DNA from: CAZXNF01 sp050741255
GTDB lineage: Bacteria > Pseudomonadota > Gammaproteobacteria > Burkholderiales > SG8-41
Reading direction: 5' to 3'
DNA: 5,315 bases
NCBI GenBank assembly: GCA_050741255.1
Contig: JBOIEQ010000213.1
Location: 1 to 5,315, forward strand
Shown here: in pieces, positions 1-5,315 of the stretch
Position numbering within the stretch: the first letter of the stretch is position 1
How the letters are laid out: every line of letters starts with the position of its first letter
The notes under the pieces: generated by a model
The model's input: only the letters and a program-made list of their open reading frames with translations
The model's database searches: none
What the model was told of the DNA's origin: nothing
Translations under genes and position numbers: made by a program

Positions 1-103
1 CCGGCTGCCCAAGGCGAAAGTGATCATCGCCGAGCCCGGGCACAGCATCGACGCGGTGAGCGGGCAGGTGCTGACGCCGGCACGGACGCTGCTCGCCGCC
101 TGA
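1..103 (+). CDS. C-terminal end of an unidentified protein (5' end outside window)
   Basis: An open frame enters from the left edge (first full codon at position 2) and stops at TGA 101-103, giving the last 33 residues, which end in PARTLLAA. Nearly every codon ends in G or C, as in the genes downstream, so this is very probably real coding sequence. The visible part has a short beta-strand-like stretch (AKVIIAE), a PGHS turn and a probable closing helix. A strand, a His-containing loop and a final helix would fit the end of an alpha/beta-hydrolase, but the fragment is too short to assign a family and no function is claimed. It is separated from the binding-protein gene by about 257 bp containing a candidate promoter, so it is probably not part of the same operon. 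Confidence 0.6.
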   Translation, partial: RLPKAKVIIAEPGHSIDAVSGQVLTPARTLLAA

Positions 104-142
104 CGGGCGGGGATCGGCTGCGACACGACAACACGGTACGGC

Positions 143-160
143 CCGTCAGTATTCCGTCAG
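143..160 (+). promoter_or_regulatory. Tandem CCGTCAG direct repeat, possible activator site
   Basis: The heptamer CCGTCAG occurs at 143-149 and again at 154-160, an 11-bp period, so both copies lie on the same face of the helix. It sits roughly 65-85 bp upstream of the start point predicted from the candidate promoter at 190-219, where an activator such as an OmpR-type response regulator could bind. Only two copies are present and no regulator gene is visible, so chance is a real alternative. Confidence 0.2.
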
Positions 161-189
161 GATGTCGTTTTGCCGCGCCCGGCCCCAAC

Positions 190-219
190 TTGCCTGTGCC
201 GGAACCCGAGGCATACACT
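190..219 (+). promoter_or_regulatory. Candidate sigma70-type promoter for the TRAP/oxygenase operon
   Basis: TTGCCT (190-195) and TACACT (214-219) are separated by 18 bp, and each matches 4 of 6 bases of the sigma70 consensus. This is the best pair I found in the 104-360 gap. The predicted start lies near 226, giving a leader of about 135 nt before the ATG at 361. It points toward the binding-protein gene and lies after the stop of the upstream gene. The call rests on motif matching only. Confidence 0.4.
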
Positions 220-230
220 ACGCGCCTCGG
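206..230. promoter_or_regulatory. Inverted repeat bracketing the -10 box, candidate operator
   Basis: CCGAGGC (206-212) and GCCTCGG (224-230) form a perfect 7-bp inverted repeat with an 11-bp spacer that contains the putative -10 hexamer (214-219). The half-site centres are 18 bp apart, not quite two helical turns. A dimeric repressor bound here would block RNA polymerase, so this is a plausible operator for the operon. It could also be a chance palindrome in GC-rich DNA. No regulator gene is in the window. Confidence 0.3.
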
Positions 231-287
231 TGGGGGTCGTGCCTGAAACATCATCAGCGCGGCGTGCGGCGGATCCGGTTTCGGGTT

Positions 288-306
288 CCGCGGCAGGCGG
301 TTTTTT
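288..306 (+). terminator. Weak hairpin plus T-run in the leader
   Basis: CCGC (288-291) can pair with GCGG (297-300) around a 5-nt loop and is followed directly by six T residues (301-306). The layout is that of a Rho-independent terminator, but the stem is only 4 bp. A competing hairpin is possible just upstream, GCGGATCC with GGTTCCGC, one mismatch, 269-291. It could end read-through from the upstream gene, act as a leader attenuator, or be nothing. Low confidence because the stem is short. Confidence 0.2.
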
Positions 307-350
307 CGACCGTCCATTCACCCGGATTTCCAGGTTGTTCCCAAAAAAAC

Positions 351-356
351 AGGAGG
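351..356 (+). promoter_or_regulatory. Ribosome binding site of the binding-protein gene (decides the start)
   Basis: AGGAGG is a perfect Shine-Dalgarno core. It leaves 4 nt before the ATG at 361 but only 1 nt before the in-frame GTG at 358. The ATG at 361 is therefore the likely start. This is the strongest ribosome binding site in the window, consistent with high production of the periplasmic component. Confidence 0.85.
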
Positions 357-360
357 GGTG

Positions 361-1518
361 ATGAAGAAGCAATCCGTAGCGAAAACGGCTGCGCCCGCGC
401 GCCGCAAATTCCTGACCGGCGCGGCAGCGTCGGCGGGGACCGCGGCGCTGGCGTTCCCGATGCTGGCCAAGGCACAGGCGGCGCCCGTCAGTCTGCGCTT
501 CCAGAGCACGTGGCCGGCGAAAGACATCTTCCACGAGTACGCGCTCGACTTCGCCAAGAAGGTCAACGACATGACCGGCGGCGAACTCAAGATCGAGGTC
601 CTGCCGGCGGGTGCGGTGGTGCCGGCGTTCCAGCTGCTGGACGCGGTGACCAAGGGCACGCTCGACGGCGGCCACGGCGTGCTGGCTTACCACTACGGCA
701 AGCAGAACGCGCTGGCGCTGTGGGGGTCCGGCCCGTCCTACGGCATGGACGCCAACATGCTGCTGTCCTGGCACAAGTATGGCGGTGGCAAGGAACTGCT
801 CGCCAAGCTCTACGCCTCGATCGGCGCCAACGTGGTGTCGTACCCCTACGGCCCGATGCCCACGCAGCCGCTGGGCTGGTTCAAGAAGCCGGTCACCAAG
901 CCGGAAGACATGAAGGGCCTGAAGTTCCGCACCGTGGGCCTGTCGATCGACGTGTTCAACGGCATGGGCGCGGCCGTGAATGCCCTGCCGGGCGGCGAGA
1001 TCGTGCCGGCGATGGACCGCGGGCTGCTCGATGCGGCGGAATTCAACAATGCCTCGTCCGATCGCATTCTTGGCTTCCCCGACGTCTCCAAGGTGTGCAT
1101 GCTGCAGAGCTATCACCAGAACGCCGAGCAGTTCGAGATCATGTTCAACAAGCCCAAGTACGACGCGCTGCCGGCCAGGCTCAGGTCGCAGATCGACAAT
1201 GCGGTCGAGGCCTCGTCGCAGGACATGTCGTGGAAGGCCGTCGATCGGTATTCCAGGGACTATGCCGAAATGGCGGCCAAGCAGGGCGTGAAGTTCTACA
1301 AGACGCCCGACTCGGTGCTGCGCAAGCAGCTCGAGGTCTACGACGCGGTCGCCGCGAAGAAAACGGCCGAGAATCCGATGTTCAAGGAAGTCTCGGATTC
1401 CCAGCGGGCCTTCGCAGAGCGGGCCGTGAAGTGGGAGATGGACACCGTCGTCAGCCGCCGGATGGCCTACGACCATTACTTCGGCAAGGCCAAGCCTGCG
1501 GCGACGAAGAAGGGCTGA
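361..1518 (+). CDS. dctP: TRAP transporter periplasmic solute-binding protein, TakP/DctP family
   Basis: This 385-residue protein is the soluble receptor of the TRAP importer: it binds an organic acid in the periplasm and hands it to the DctQ/DctM complex. Residues 1-40 form a signal peptide with a Tat-like ARRKFL core (R14-R15), a hydrophobic stretch (about 19-36) and an A-Q-A cleavage site after A40. Mature Tat-exported TRAP receptors are common. The mature part is a complete DctP domain (about 44-370). From remembered TakP (2-oxoacid) and lactate-type receptors, Q169, R190 and E227 line up with the ligand and metal-binding Gln, carboxylate-clamping Arg and Glu. The residue after the Glu is F228, where I recall Trp in TakP, so the ligand may differ. 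A monocarboxylate or 2-oxoacid is likely, but the substrate is not proven. The start is ATG 361 rather than GTG 358, set by the AGGAGG spacing. A strong terminator lies 29 nt after the stop. Confidence 0.93.
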   Translation: MKKQSVAKTAAPARRKFLTGAAASAGTAALAFPMLAKAQAAPVSLRFQSTWPAKDIFHEYALDFAKKVNDMTGGELKIEVLPAGAVVPAFQLLDAVTKGTLDGGHGVLAYHYGKQNALALWGSGPSYGMDANMLLSWHKYGGGKELLAKLYASIGANVVSYPYGPMPTQPLGWFKKPVTKPEDMKGLKFRTVGLSIDVFNGMGAAVNALPGGEIVPAMDRGLLDAAEFNNASSDRILGFPDVSKVCMLQSYHQNAEQFEIMFNKPKYDALPARLRSQIDNAVEASSQDMSWKAVDRYSRDYAEMAAKQGVKFYKTPDSVLRKQLEVYDAVAAKKTAENPMFKEVSDSQRAFAERAVKWEMDTVVSRRMAYDHYFGKAKPAATKKG

Positions 1519-1547
1519 GGGCAGACCCGACCGCTCAGTCGACACAG

Positions 1548-1582
1548 ACACCATCCGGCACCGCCGGATGGTGTTTTTTTTT
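1548..1582 (+). terminator. Strong intrinsic terminator between binding-protein and membrane genes
   Basis: A perfect 12-bp stem, ACACCATCCGGC (1548-1559) with GCCGGATGGTGT (1563-1574), closes a 3-nt loop and runs straight into nine T residues (1574-1582). There is no T-run on the opposite strand, so it acts on + transcripts only. It lies inside a functional cluster, 29 nt after the binding-protein stop and 70 nt before the DctQ start. It probably terminates most transcripts after the receptor gene and stabilises that message's 3' end. Confidence 0.92.
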
Positions 1583-1609
1583 GGTGACACCCCTCCGGAC
1601 TGGCACAAT
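1581..1609 (+). promoter_or_regulatory. Candidate secondary promoter for dctQ-dctM-oxygenase
   Basis: TTGGTG (1581-1586, 3 of 6 to consensus) and CACAAT (1604-1609, 4 of 6) are spaced by 17 bp. TGG just before the -10 box makes an extended -10 motif. The first two T residues of the -35 are the last two of the terminator T-run. The predicted start is near 1616, 37 nt before ATG 1653. A separate promoter here would keep the membrane genes expressed despite the terminator. Motif evidence only. Confidence 0.3.
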
Positions 1610-1652
1610 CGGTTCCCGGGCGCTCTCTTCACCAGGCAGAGGTTTCAGGGGC

Positions 1653-2276
1653 ATGCAAAAAGTACTGTTGTTCATCGACCAGGTCAGCACCTGGATCGGG
1701 CAGGCGTTTTCGTGGCTGATCGTGGGCCTGACGCTGCTGATCTCGTGGGAGGTATTTTCCCGCTACGCGCTCGATCAGCCGCACGCCTGGGCGTTCGACG
1801 TGATGATCATGCTGTACGGAACGCTGTTCATGATGGCGGGCGCCTACACGCTGTCGAAGAACGGGCACGTCCGCGGCGACGTGCTCTACGGGTTTTTCCC
1901 GCCGCGCGTGCAGGCGGGGCTCGACCTGACGCTCTATGTCCTGTTCTTCGTGCCCGGGGTCGTGGCGCTGGCCTACGCGGGCTATACGTACGCGGCCGAG
2001 TCGTGGGCGATCAACGAACACTCGAACATCACCGCCGAAGGCCCCCCGATCTATCCGTTCAAGATGGTGATCCCGATCGCCGGTGCCATCCTGCTCCTGC
2101 AGGGCTTCGTCGAGATGGTGCGCTGCGGGCTCTGTCTCAAGCACGGCTATTGGCCGTCGCGAGAGGCTGACGTCGAGGAGGTCGACGTCGACAAGCTGAA
2201 GGACATGGTCCACGTCAAGGACGAGGACATCGAGAAGCTCGACGCGCTGGTGATCCAGCAGGGGCGGGCGCGATGA
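1653..2276 (+). CDS. dctQ: TRAP transporter small permease subunit (DctQ family) with charged C-terminal tail
   Basis: This 207-residue inner-membrane protein is the small subunit that pairs with DctM and helps dock the loaded binding protein. Four hydrophobic segments are visible at about 17-37, 49-68, 88-112 and 134-155, the normal DctQ layout. Family landmarks include W32-E-V-F-S-R37 at the end of the first span and the loop G71-H-V-R-G-D-V-L-Y with P83-P84-R85, which resembles the conserved GHIRVDVL..LPPR region. After the last span comes a tail of about 40 residues (168-207) rich in D, E and K, longer than in many DctQ proteins and predicted cytoplasmic. The start is the first ATG after the terminator, with a modest purine-rich AGAGG at 1638-1642. 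The stop overlaps the DctM start (ATGA, 2273-2276), indicating translational coupling. Confidence 0.92.
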   Translation: MQKVLLFIDQVSTWIGQAFSWLIVGLTLLISWEVFSRYALDQPHAWAFDVMIMLYGTLFMMAGAYTLSKNGHVRGDVLYGFFPPRVQAGLDLTLYVLFFVPGVVALAYAGYTYAAESWAINEHSNITAEGPPIYPFKMVIPIAGAILLLQGFVEMVRCGLCLKHGYWPSREADVEEVDVDKLKDMVHVKDEDIEKLDALVIQQGRAR

Positions 2277-4255
2277 GAGTGCGCAAGGAGTTGTGGTTCG
2301 GCTTTTCGCTGATGGCGATCGTCATCGTCACGGTGCTGGCGTTCGCGCCCTGGGGAAACATCCACAATGGCCATCTGGGGCTGCTGATGCTGGCCCTGAT
2401 CGTAGTCGGCATCATGCTGGGATTCCCCACGGCGTTCACGCTGATGGGCATGGGGATGTTTTTCGCGTGGCTCTATTACCGCGGCGTGAACCCGGCGCTC
2501 GCCACCCAGCAGGTGCTCGACCTCATGGTGCAGCGCGCCTACGGCGTGATGTCGAACGACGTGCTGATCGCGATTCCGCTGTTCGTGTTCATGGGCTACC
2601 TGGTCGAGCGCGCCGCGTTGATCGACCGGTTGTTCAAAAGCCTGCACCTGGCGACCGCGCGCGTGCCGGGCTCGCTGGCGGTCGCGACGATCGTCACCTG
2701 CGCGATTTTCGCCACCGCCACGGGCATCGTCGGCGCCGTGGTGACGCTGATGGGACTGCTCGCCTTTCCGGCCATGCTGAAGGCCGGTTACAACATCAAG
2801 GTGTCCGCGGGCGCGATCACCGCGGGCGGCTGTCTCGGCATCCTGATCCCGCCGTCGGTGCTGCTGATCGTCTACGGGGCGACGGCGGGGGTCTCCGTCG
2901 TGCAGTTGTACGCCGGTGCGTTCTTTCCCGGCTTGATGCTGGCGGGTCTCTACATCGGTTACGTCATCGTCCTGGCGAAACTCCGGCCCGAGCTGATGCC
3001 GCCGCTGGGGGAGGAAGAGCGGCGCGTGGCGTTGCCGCCGACCGCGGCGGCGCTGGCGCCGCGGGGCCGCAACGCGCTCGCCGGGCTGTGGCGCGCACTG
3101 GTCCACGGCGGTGCTGCCAGGCCCGCGGTACTCGGTCAGCTCCTCGTCTCGCTGCTGCCGGCGTTTTTCTTCGCGGCCCTGCTCGGCACCACCTACTGGC
3201 TGGCCACCTCGCCGGTCGTCGAGGAGGACCTGAGCGGTCTCGAGATCAGCAATTTCGCGGGGTCCGACAACAAAGCGGAAAACGTTGAGTCGACCGGCCT
3301 TCAGGAGCCGCCGACCGAAGAGGGCAAGGACGCCAAGGACGGCGCGCCGCAGGCCCTGGGCGAAGCGCCGAAGGAAGAGCCCGCCGCCGAGGTCAAGGCG
3401 CCCGCGGAGCCCACGGCGGCTCCCGAGCGGCGGCCGACCCCGCAGTGGTACTGGATCATGGCGCTGATCGGCGTGGTGGCGCTCGGCGGAATCTACCGGC
3501 TGCTGAACTGGGAACGGCTCGAAATCTTCAAATTCCTGCTGGCATCGTTTTTCCCGCTGGCGGTGCTGATCATCGCGGTGCTCGGCTCCATCGTGTTCGG
3601 CCTCGCCACGCCGACCGAAGCGGCCGCCGTCGGCGCGTTCGGCGGGTTCGTGCTGGCCATGGGCTACCGCTTCACCGCCAACTGGCGTGGCCGCACGCAG
3701 ACCACGGTGTCCGCCGGTGCCGTGGCCTGGGCGACCACGCGGCAACTCGGCACCATCCTCAAGGAATCCTCGTTCCTGACGGCGAAGACGAGCGCGATGG
3801 TGTGCTGGCTGTTCGTGGGTTCCGCGATCTTTTCCGCGGCGTTCGCGCTGCTCGGCGGCCAGGAGCTGATCGAGAAGTGGGTGCTGTCGATGAACCTGAC
3901 GCCGCTCCAGTTCATGATCCTGGCCCAGTTCATCATTTTCATCCTGGGCTGGCCGCTGGAGTGGACCGAGATCATCGTCATCTTCATGCCGATCTTCATT
4001 CCGCTGCTGCCGCACTTCAATATCGACCCGCTGTTCTTCGGCCTGCTGGTCGCGCTCAACCTGCAGACGGCGTTCCTGTCGCCGCCGGTCGCGATGGCCG
4101 CGTTCTATCTGAAGGGGGTCTCGCCGCCGCACGTGACGCTGAACCAGATCTTCGCGGGGATGATGCCGTACATGGCGATCCAGGTTCTCGCCGTGATCCT
4201 GCTGTACCTCTTCCCGGAGATCGGATTGTGGCTGCCGCACACGCTGTACAAGTGA
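2273..4255 (+). CDS. dctM: TRAP transporter large permease subunit (DctM family) with a long internal insertion
   Basis: This 660-residue inner-membrane protein is the transport subunit, expected to import the bound acid with sodium ions. Family motifs are intact: IPLFVFMGYL (101-110), GCLGILIPPS (186-195), FGLATPTEAAAVG (442-454) and FLSPPVAMAAF (601-611), with many membrane segments before and after. Typical DctM proteins have about 425-450 residues; the excess lies between about 240 and 420. That insert contains an Arg-rich stretch, an added span (287-312), an acidic Pro/Ala/Glu/Lys linker (313-390) and a second added span (391-411). Two extra spans restore the topology, and positive-inside reasoning puts the linker in the periplasm. 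The frame stays open with normal third-position GC, so this is not a frameshift. ATG 2273 overlaps the dctQ stop, with AGGGG at 2260-2264 as ribosome binding site. Confidence 0.94.
   Translation: MRVRKELWFGFSLMAIVIVTVLAFAPWGNIHNGHLGLLMLALIVVGIMLGFPTAFTLMGMGMFFAWLYYRGVNPALATQQVLDLMVQRAYGVMSNDVLIAIPLFVFMGYLVERAALIDRLFKSLHLATARVPGSLAVATIVTCAIFATATGIVGAVVTLMGLLAFPAMLKAGYNIKVSAGAITAGGCLGILIPPSVLLIVYGATAGVSVVQLYAGAFFPGLMLAGLYIGYVIVLAKLRPELMPPLGEEERRVALPPTAAALAPRGRNALAGLWRALVHGGAARPAVLGQLLVSLLPAFFFAALLGTTYWLATSPVVEEDLSGLEISNFAGSDNKAENVESTGLQEPPTEEGKDAKDGAPQALGEAPKEEPAAEVKAPAEPTAAPERRPTPQWYWIMALIGVVALGGIYRLLNWERLEIFKFLLASFFPLAVLIIAVLGSIVFGLATPTEAAAVGAFGGFVLAMGYRFTANWRGRTQTTVSAGAVAWATTRQLGTILKESSFLTAKTSAMVCWLFVGSAIFSAAFALLGGQELIEKWVLSMNLTPLQFMILAQFIIFILGWPLEWTEIIVIFMPIFIPLLPHFNIDPLFFGLLVALNLQTAFLSPPVAMAAFYLKGVSPPHVTLNQIFAGMMPYMAIQVLAVILLYLFPEIGLWLPHTLYK
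2993..3523 (+). other. Extra two-span segment with acidic linker inside dctM
   Basis: This covers residues about 241-417 of the DctM protein. It interrupts the loop that in ordinary DctM proteins joins the LRPEL region to the span leading into the TPTEAA motif. Order: Arg-containing polar stretch (3008-3130), hydrophobic span (3131-3208), low-complexity linker rich in E, P, A and K (3209-3442), hydrophobic span (3443-3505), short basic turn. Boundaries come from comparison with the remembered family layout and are approximate. Confidence 0.75.
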
Positions 4256-4277
4256 CGGGCGGGTGGGGTTCGCGAAC

Positions 4278-5294
4278 ATGCCCGTGATCAAGATCGAACA
4301 GGACCTGACCGGCACCGTGATCCCGGTGCTGGATCTGGAGGCTTACCGGACGGACGTGCCGGGCGCAGTCGAAGAACTCGGCCGCGAGCTTCACGACGCC
4401 TGTACCCGCGTCGGCTTCTACTACATCAAAAATCACGGCGTGCCGAAGGCGGTGACGGCCGAACTGTTCCGCCAGTCGCAGCGCTTCCACGCGCAGCCGG
4501 CGGCGGACAAGAACAGGCTCAGGGTCAACGCCAACAAGATCGGCTACCTGGAACTGGCGACCAGCTTCACCCGCCACGCGGGGGCGCTGACCGAGGGACG
4601 GAAGCCGAATCTGAACGCCTCGTTCGTCCTGCGGCGCGAACTGCGGCCGGACGATCCGGACGTGCTGGCCGGCAAGCCCTTCACCGGGCTCAACCAGTGG
4701 CCGGACAACCTGCCCGGATTTCGCGAGGGCTGCGTCGCCTACCTGGCCGCCATGGAAAATCTCGGACGCAGCCTGCTGCCGGTCTACAGCGCCGCGCTCG
4801 GCATGCCGAAGGATTTCTTTGCGGCGGCCTTTCGCAAGCCGACCGTGAGTTTTCGCCTGCTGCACTATCCGTCCCAGGGCAAACCCGATGGCGAGCAGTT
4901 CGGACTGGCCCCGCATACCGACAACGGCTTCATCACCATCCTTGCCCAGTCGGAGGTGCCGGGATTGGCGATCCGCACGGCGGATGGCCGCTGGGTGGCG
5001 GCGCCCGCCCTGGACGACCATTTCCTGATCAACACCGGCGACCTGCTGCGGCGCTGGACCAACGACCGCTTCCTGTCGACGCCGCACATGGTGATCAACC
5101 AGGCGGGCGTGGAGCGCTACTCGGCGCCGTATTTCTTCCATCCCGACCTCGACACCCTGATCGAATGCCTGCCGACCTGCGTCGCGCCTGGCGAGCAGCC
5201 GCGGCATCCGCCCGTGCTGTTCCTCGACCAGTACCGGTCGTTCGTGACCAAGAACTATCCGACGGTGGCGCCGGCGGCCGCCACGGCCGCCTGA
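4278..5294 (+). CDS. Isopenicillin-N-synthase-like Fe(II)/2-oxoglutarate-dependent oxygenase
   Basis: This 338-residue cytoplasmic enzyme belongs to the non-haem iron oxygenases that usually couple 2-oxoglutarate and O2 to substrate oxidation. The N-terminal DIOX_N-type region spans about 13-120, with IPVLDL (15-20) and GFYYIKNHGV (46-55). The catalytic jelly-roll domain spans about 188-290. The iron triad is H213-x-D215 (in APHTDNGF) and H270 (in STPHMV). R280-Y-S282 is the R-x-S motif that binds the 2-oxoglutarate carboxylate, and RLLHYP (193-198) and NTGDLL (252-257) are typical of the family. All key residues are present, so it should be active. True IPNS also keeps R-x-S but uses no 2-oxoglutarate, so cofactor use is inferred. 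The substrate is unknown. ATG 4278 is preferred over the in-frame GTG 4263 because GGGTGGGG (4260-4267) is well placed for it. The 22-bp gap from dctM implies one transcript. Confidence 0.9.
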   Translation: MPVIKIEQDLTGTVIPVLDLEAYRTDVPGAVEELGRELHDACTRVGFYYIKNHGVPKAVTAELFRQSQRFHAQPAADKNRLRVNANKIGYLELATSFTRHAGALTEGRKPNLNASFVLRRELRPDDPDVLAGKPFTGLNQWPDNLPGFREGCVAYLAAMENLGRSLLPVYSAALGMPKDFFAAAFRKPTVSFRLLHYPSQGKPDGEQFGLAPHTDNGFITILAQSEVPGLAIRTADGRWVAAPALDDHFLINTGDLLRRWTNDRFLSTPHMVINQAGVERYSAPYFFHPDLDTLIECLPTCVAPGEQPRHPPVLFLDQYRSFVTKNYPTVAPAAATAA

Positions 5295-5296
5295 TC

Positions 5297-5315
5297 GTCC
5301 GGCGCCGCGCCGGGC
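5297..5315 (+). terminator. GC-rich hairpin at the window edge, possible operon terminator
   Basis: GTCCGGCG (5297-5304) pairs with CGCCGGGC (5308-5315) around a 3-nt CCG loop, giving 8 bp with one G-T wobble. It starts 2 nt after the oxygenase stop. The window ends at the base of the stem, so whether a T-run follows cannot be seen. If one does, this is the end of the transport-oxygenase operon. Confidence 0.4.

Noticed and set aside
1601..1617. TGGCAC resembling the -24 half of a sigma54 promoter before dctQ, attractive because dicarboxylate transporters can be sigma54-dependent
   Set aside because: At the required spacing there is no TTGC -12 element; the sequence there is GTTC, and moving by one base gives TTCC. 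The essential GC of the -12 box is missing.
157..1632. Long antisense open frame (about 490 codons) opposite the binding-protein gene
   Set aside because: Its product is Arg/His-rich low-complexity sequence, it has no recognisable domain, and it mirrors the + strand gene whose family and third-position GC are clear. Long antisense frames are expected in GC-rich DNA.
162..1652. The dctQ frame stays open upstream through the whole binding-protein gene, suggesting a much longer or fused protein
   Set aside because: The upstream part reads out of frame through the receptor gene and gives Arg/Gly/Ala-rich nonsense. The DctQ domain begins at the ATG at 1653, behind a terminator.
3209..3442. Possible frameshift or foreign insertion causing the odd E/P/A-rich stretch in dctM
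   Set aside because: The frame is continuous, third-position GC matches the flanks, the segment is bounded by two hydrophobic spans, and no target-site duplication or inverted repeat was seen.
2147..4315. Very long antisense open frame (over 700 codons) opposite dctM
   Set aside because: The translation is an R/Q/H/D-rich string with no membrane or enzyme motifs, as expected from the complement of hydrophobic codons. The + strand carries an intact DctM with all family motifs.
4056..5207. Antisense open frame of about 380 codons opposite the oxygenase
   Set aside because: It has no family features and lies over a + strand gene with a complete iron and 2-oxoglutarate site.
1..5315. CRISPR array, tRNA or rRNA genes, insertion sequence ends, riboswitch
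   Set aside because: I found no regularly spaced repeats, cloverleaf-like segments, transposase sequence, terminal inverted repeats or recognisable riboswitch core. The only non-coding stretches are 104-360, 1519-1652, 4256-4277 and the last 21 bases.

Overview
The window is about 5.3 kb of GC-rich DNA with strong G/C preference at third codon positions. It is packed with genes on the + strand. Codon use, gene style and family resemblance suggest a proteobacterium, probably a betaproteobacterium of the Burkholderiales/Rhodocyclales type. That placement is inference; no phylogenetic marker is present.

Layout: (1) positions 1-103 hold the last 33 codons of an unidentified gene. (2) Positions 104-360 are a non-coding leader with a sigma70-like promoter candidate (190-219), a 7-bp inverted repeat that brackets its -10 box (206-230), an 11-bp-period direct repeat upstream (143-160), a weak hairpin plus T-run (288-306) and a strong AGGAGG ribosome binding site (351-356). 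(3) Positions 361-4255 encode a complete three-part TRAP transporter: a TakP/DctP-type periplasmic binding protein with a Tat-like signal peptide (361-1518), a DctQ-type small membrane subunit (1653-2276) and a DctM-type large membrane subunit (2273-4255). (4) Positions 4278-5294 encode an isopenicillin-N-synthase-like Fe(II)/2-oxoglutarate oxygenase, 22 bp behind the transporter. The window ends in a GC-rich hairpin (5297-5315) that may be the operon terminator.

How it works together: the binding protein would capture an organic acid in the periplasm and deliver it to the DctQ/DctM membrane complex, which imports it by sodium-coupled secondary transport. The oxygenase behind it may act on the imported compound, or it may depend on an imported 2-oxoacid. 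The binding-protein gene is separated from the membrane genes by a very good intrinsic terminator (1548-1582) with a candidate secondary promoter directly after it. This would let the binding protein be made in excess over the membrane subunits.

The most unusual points are an extra segment of about 180 residues in DctM (two added membrane spans around an acidic Pro/Ala/Glu-rich linker), a charged C-terminal tail on DctQ, and the transporter-oxygenase pairing. The families are known. I see no evidence of mobile elements, CRISPR arrays, RNA genes or a wholly new system.
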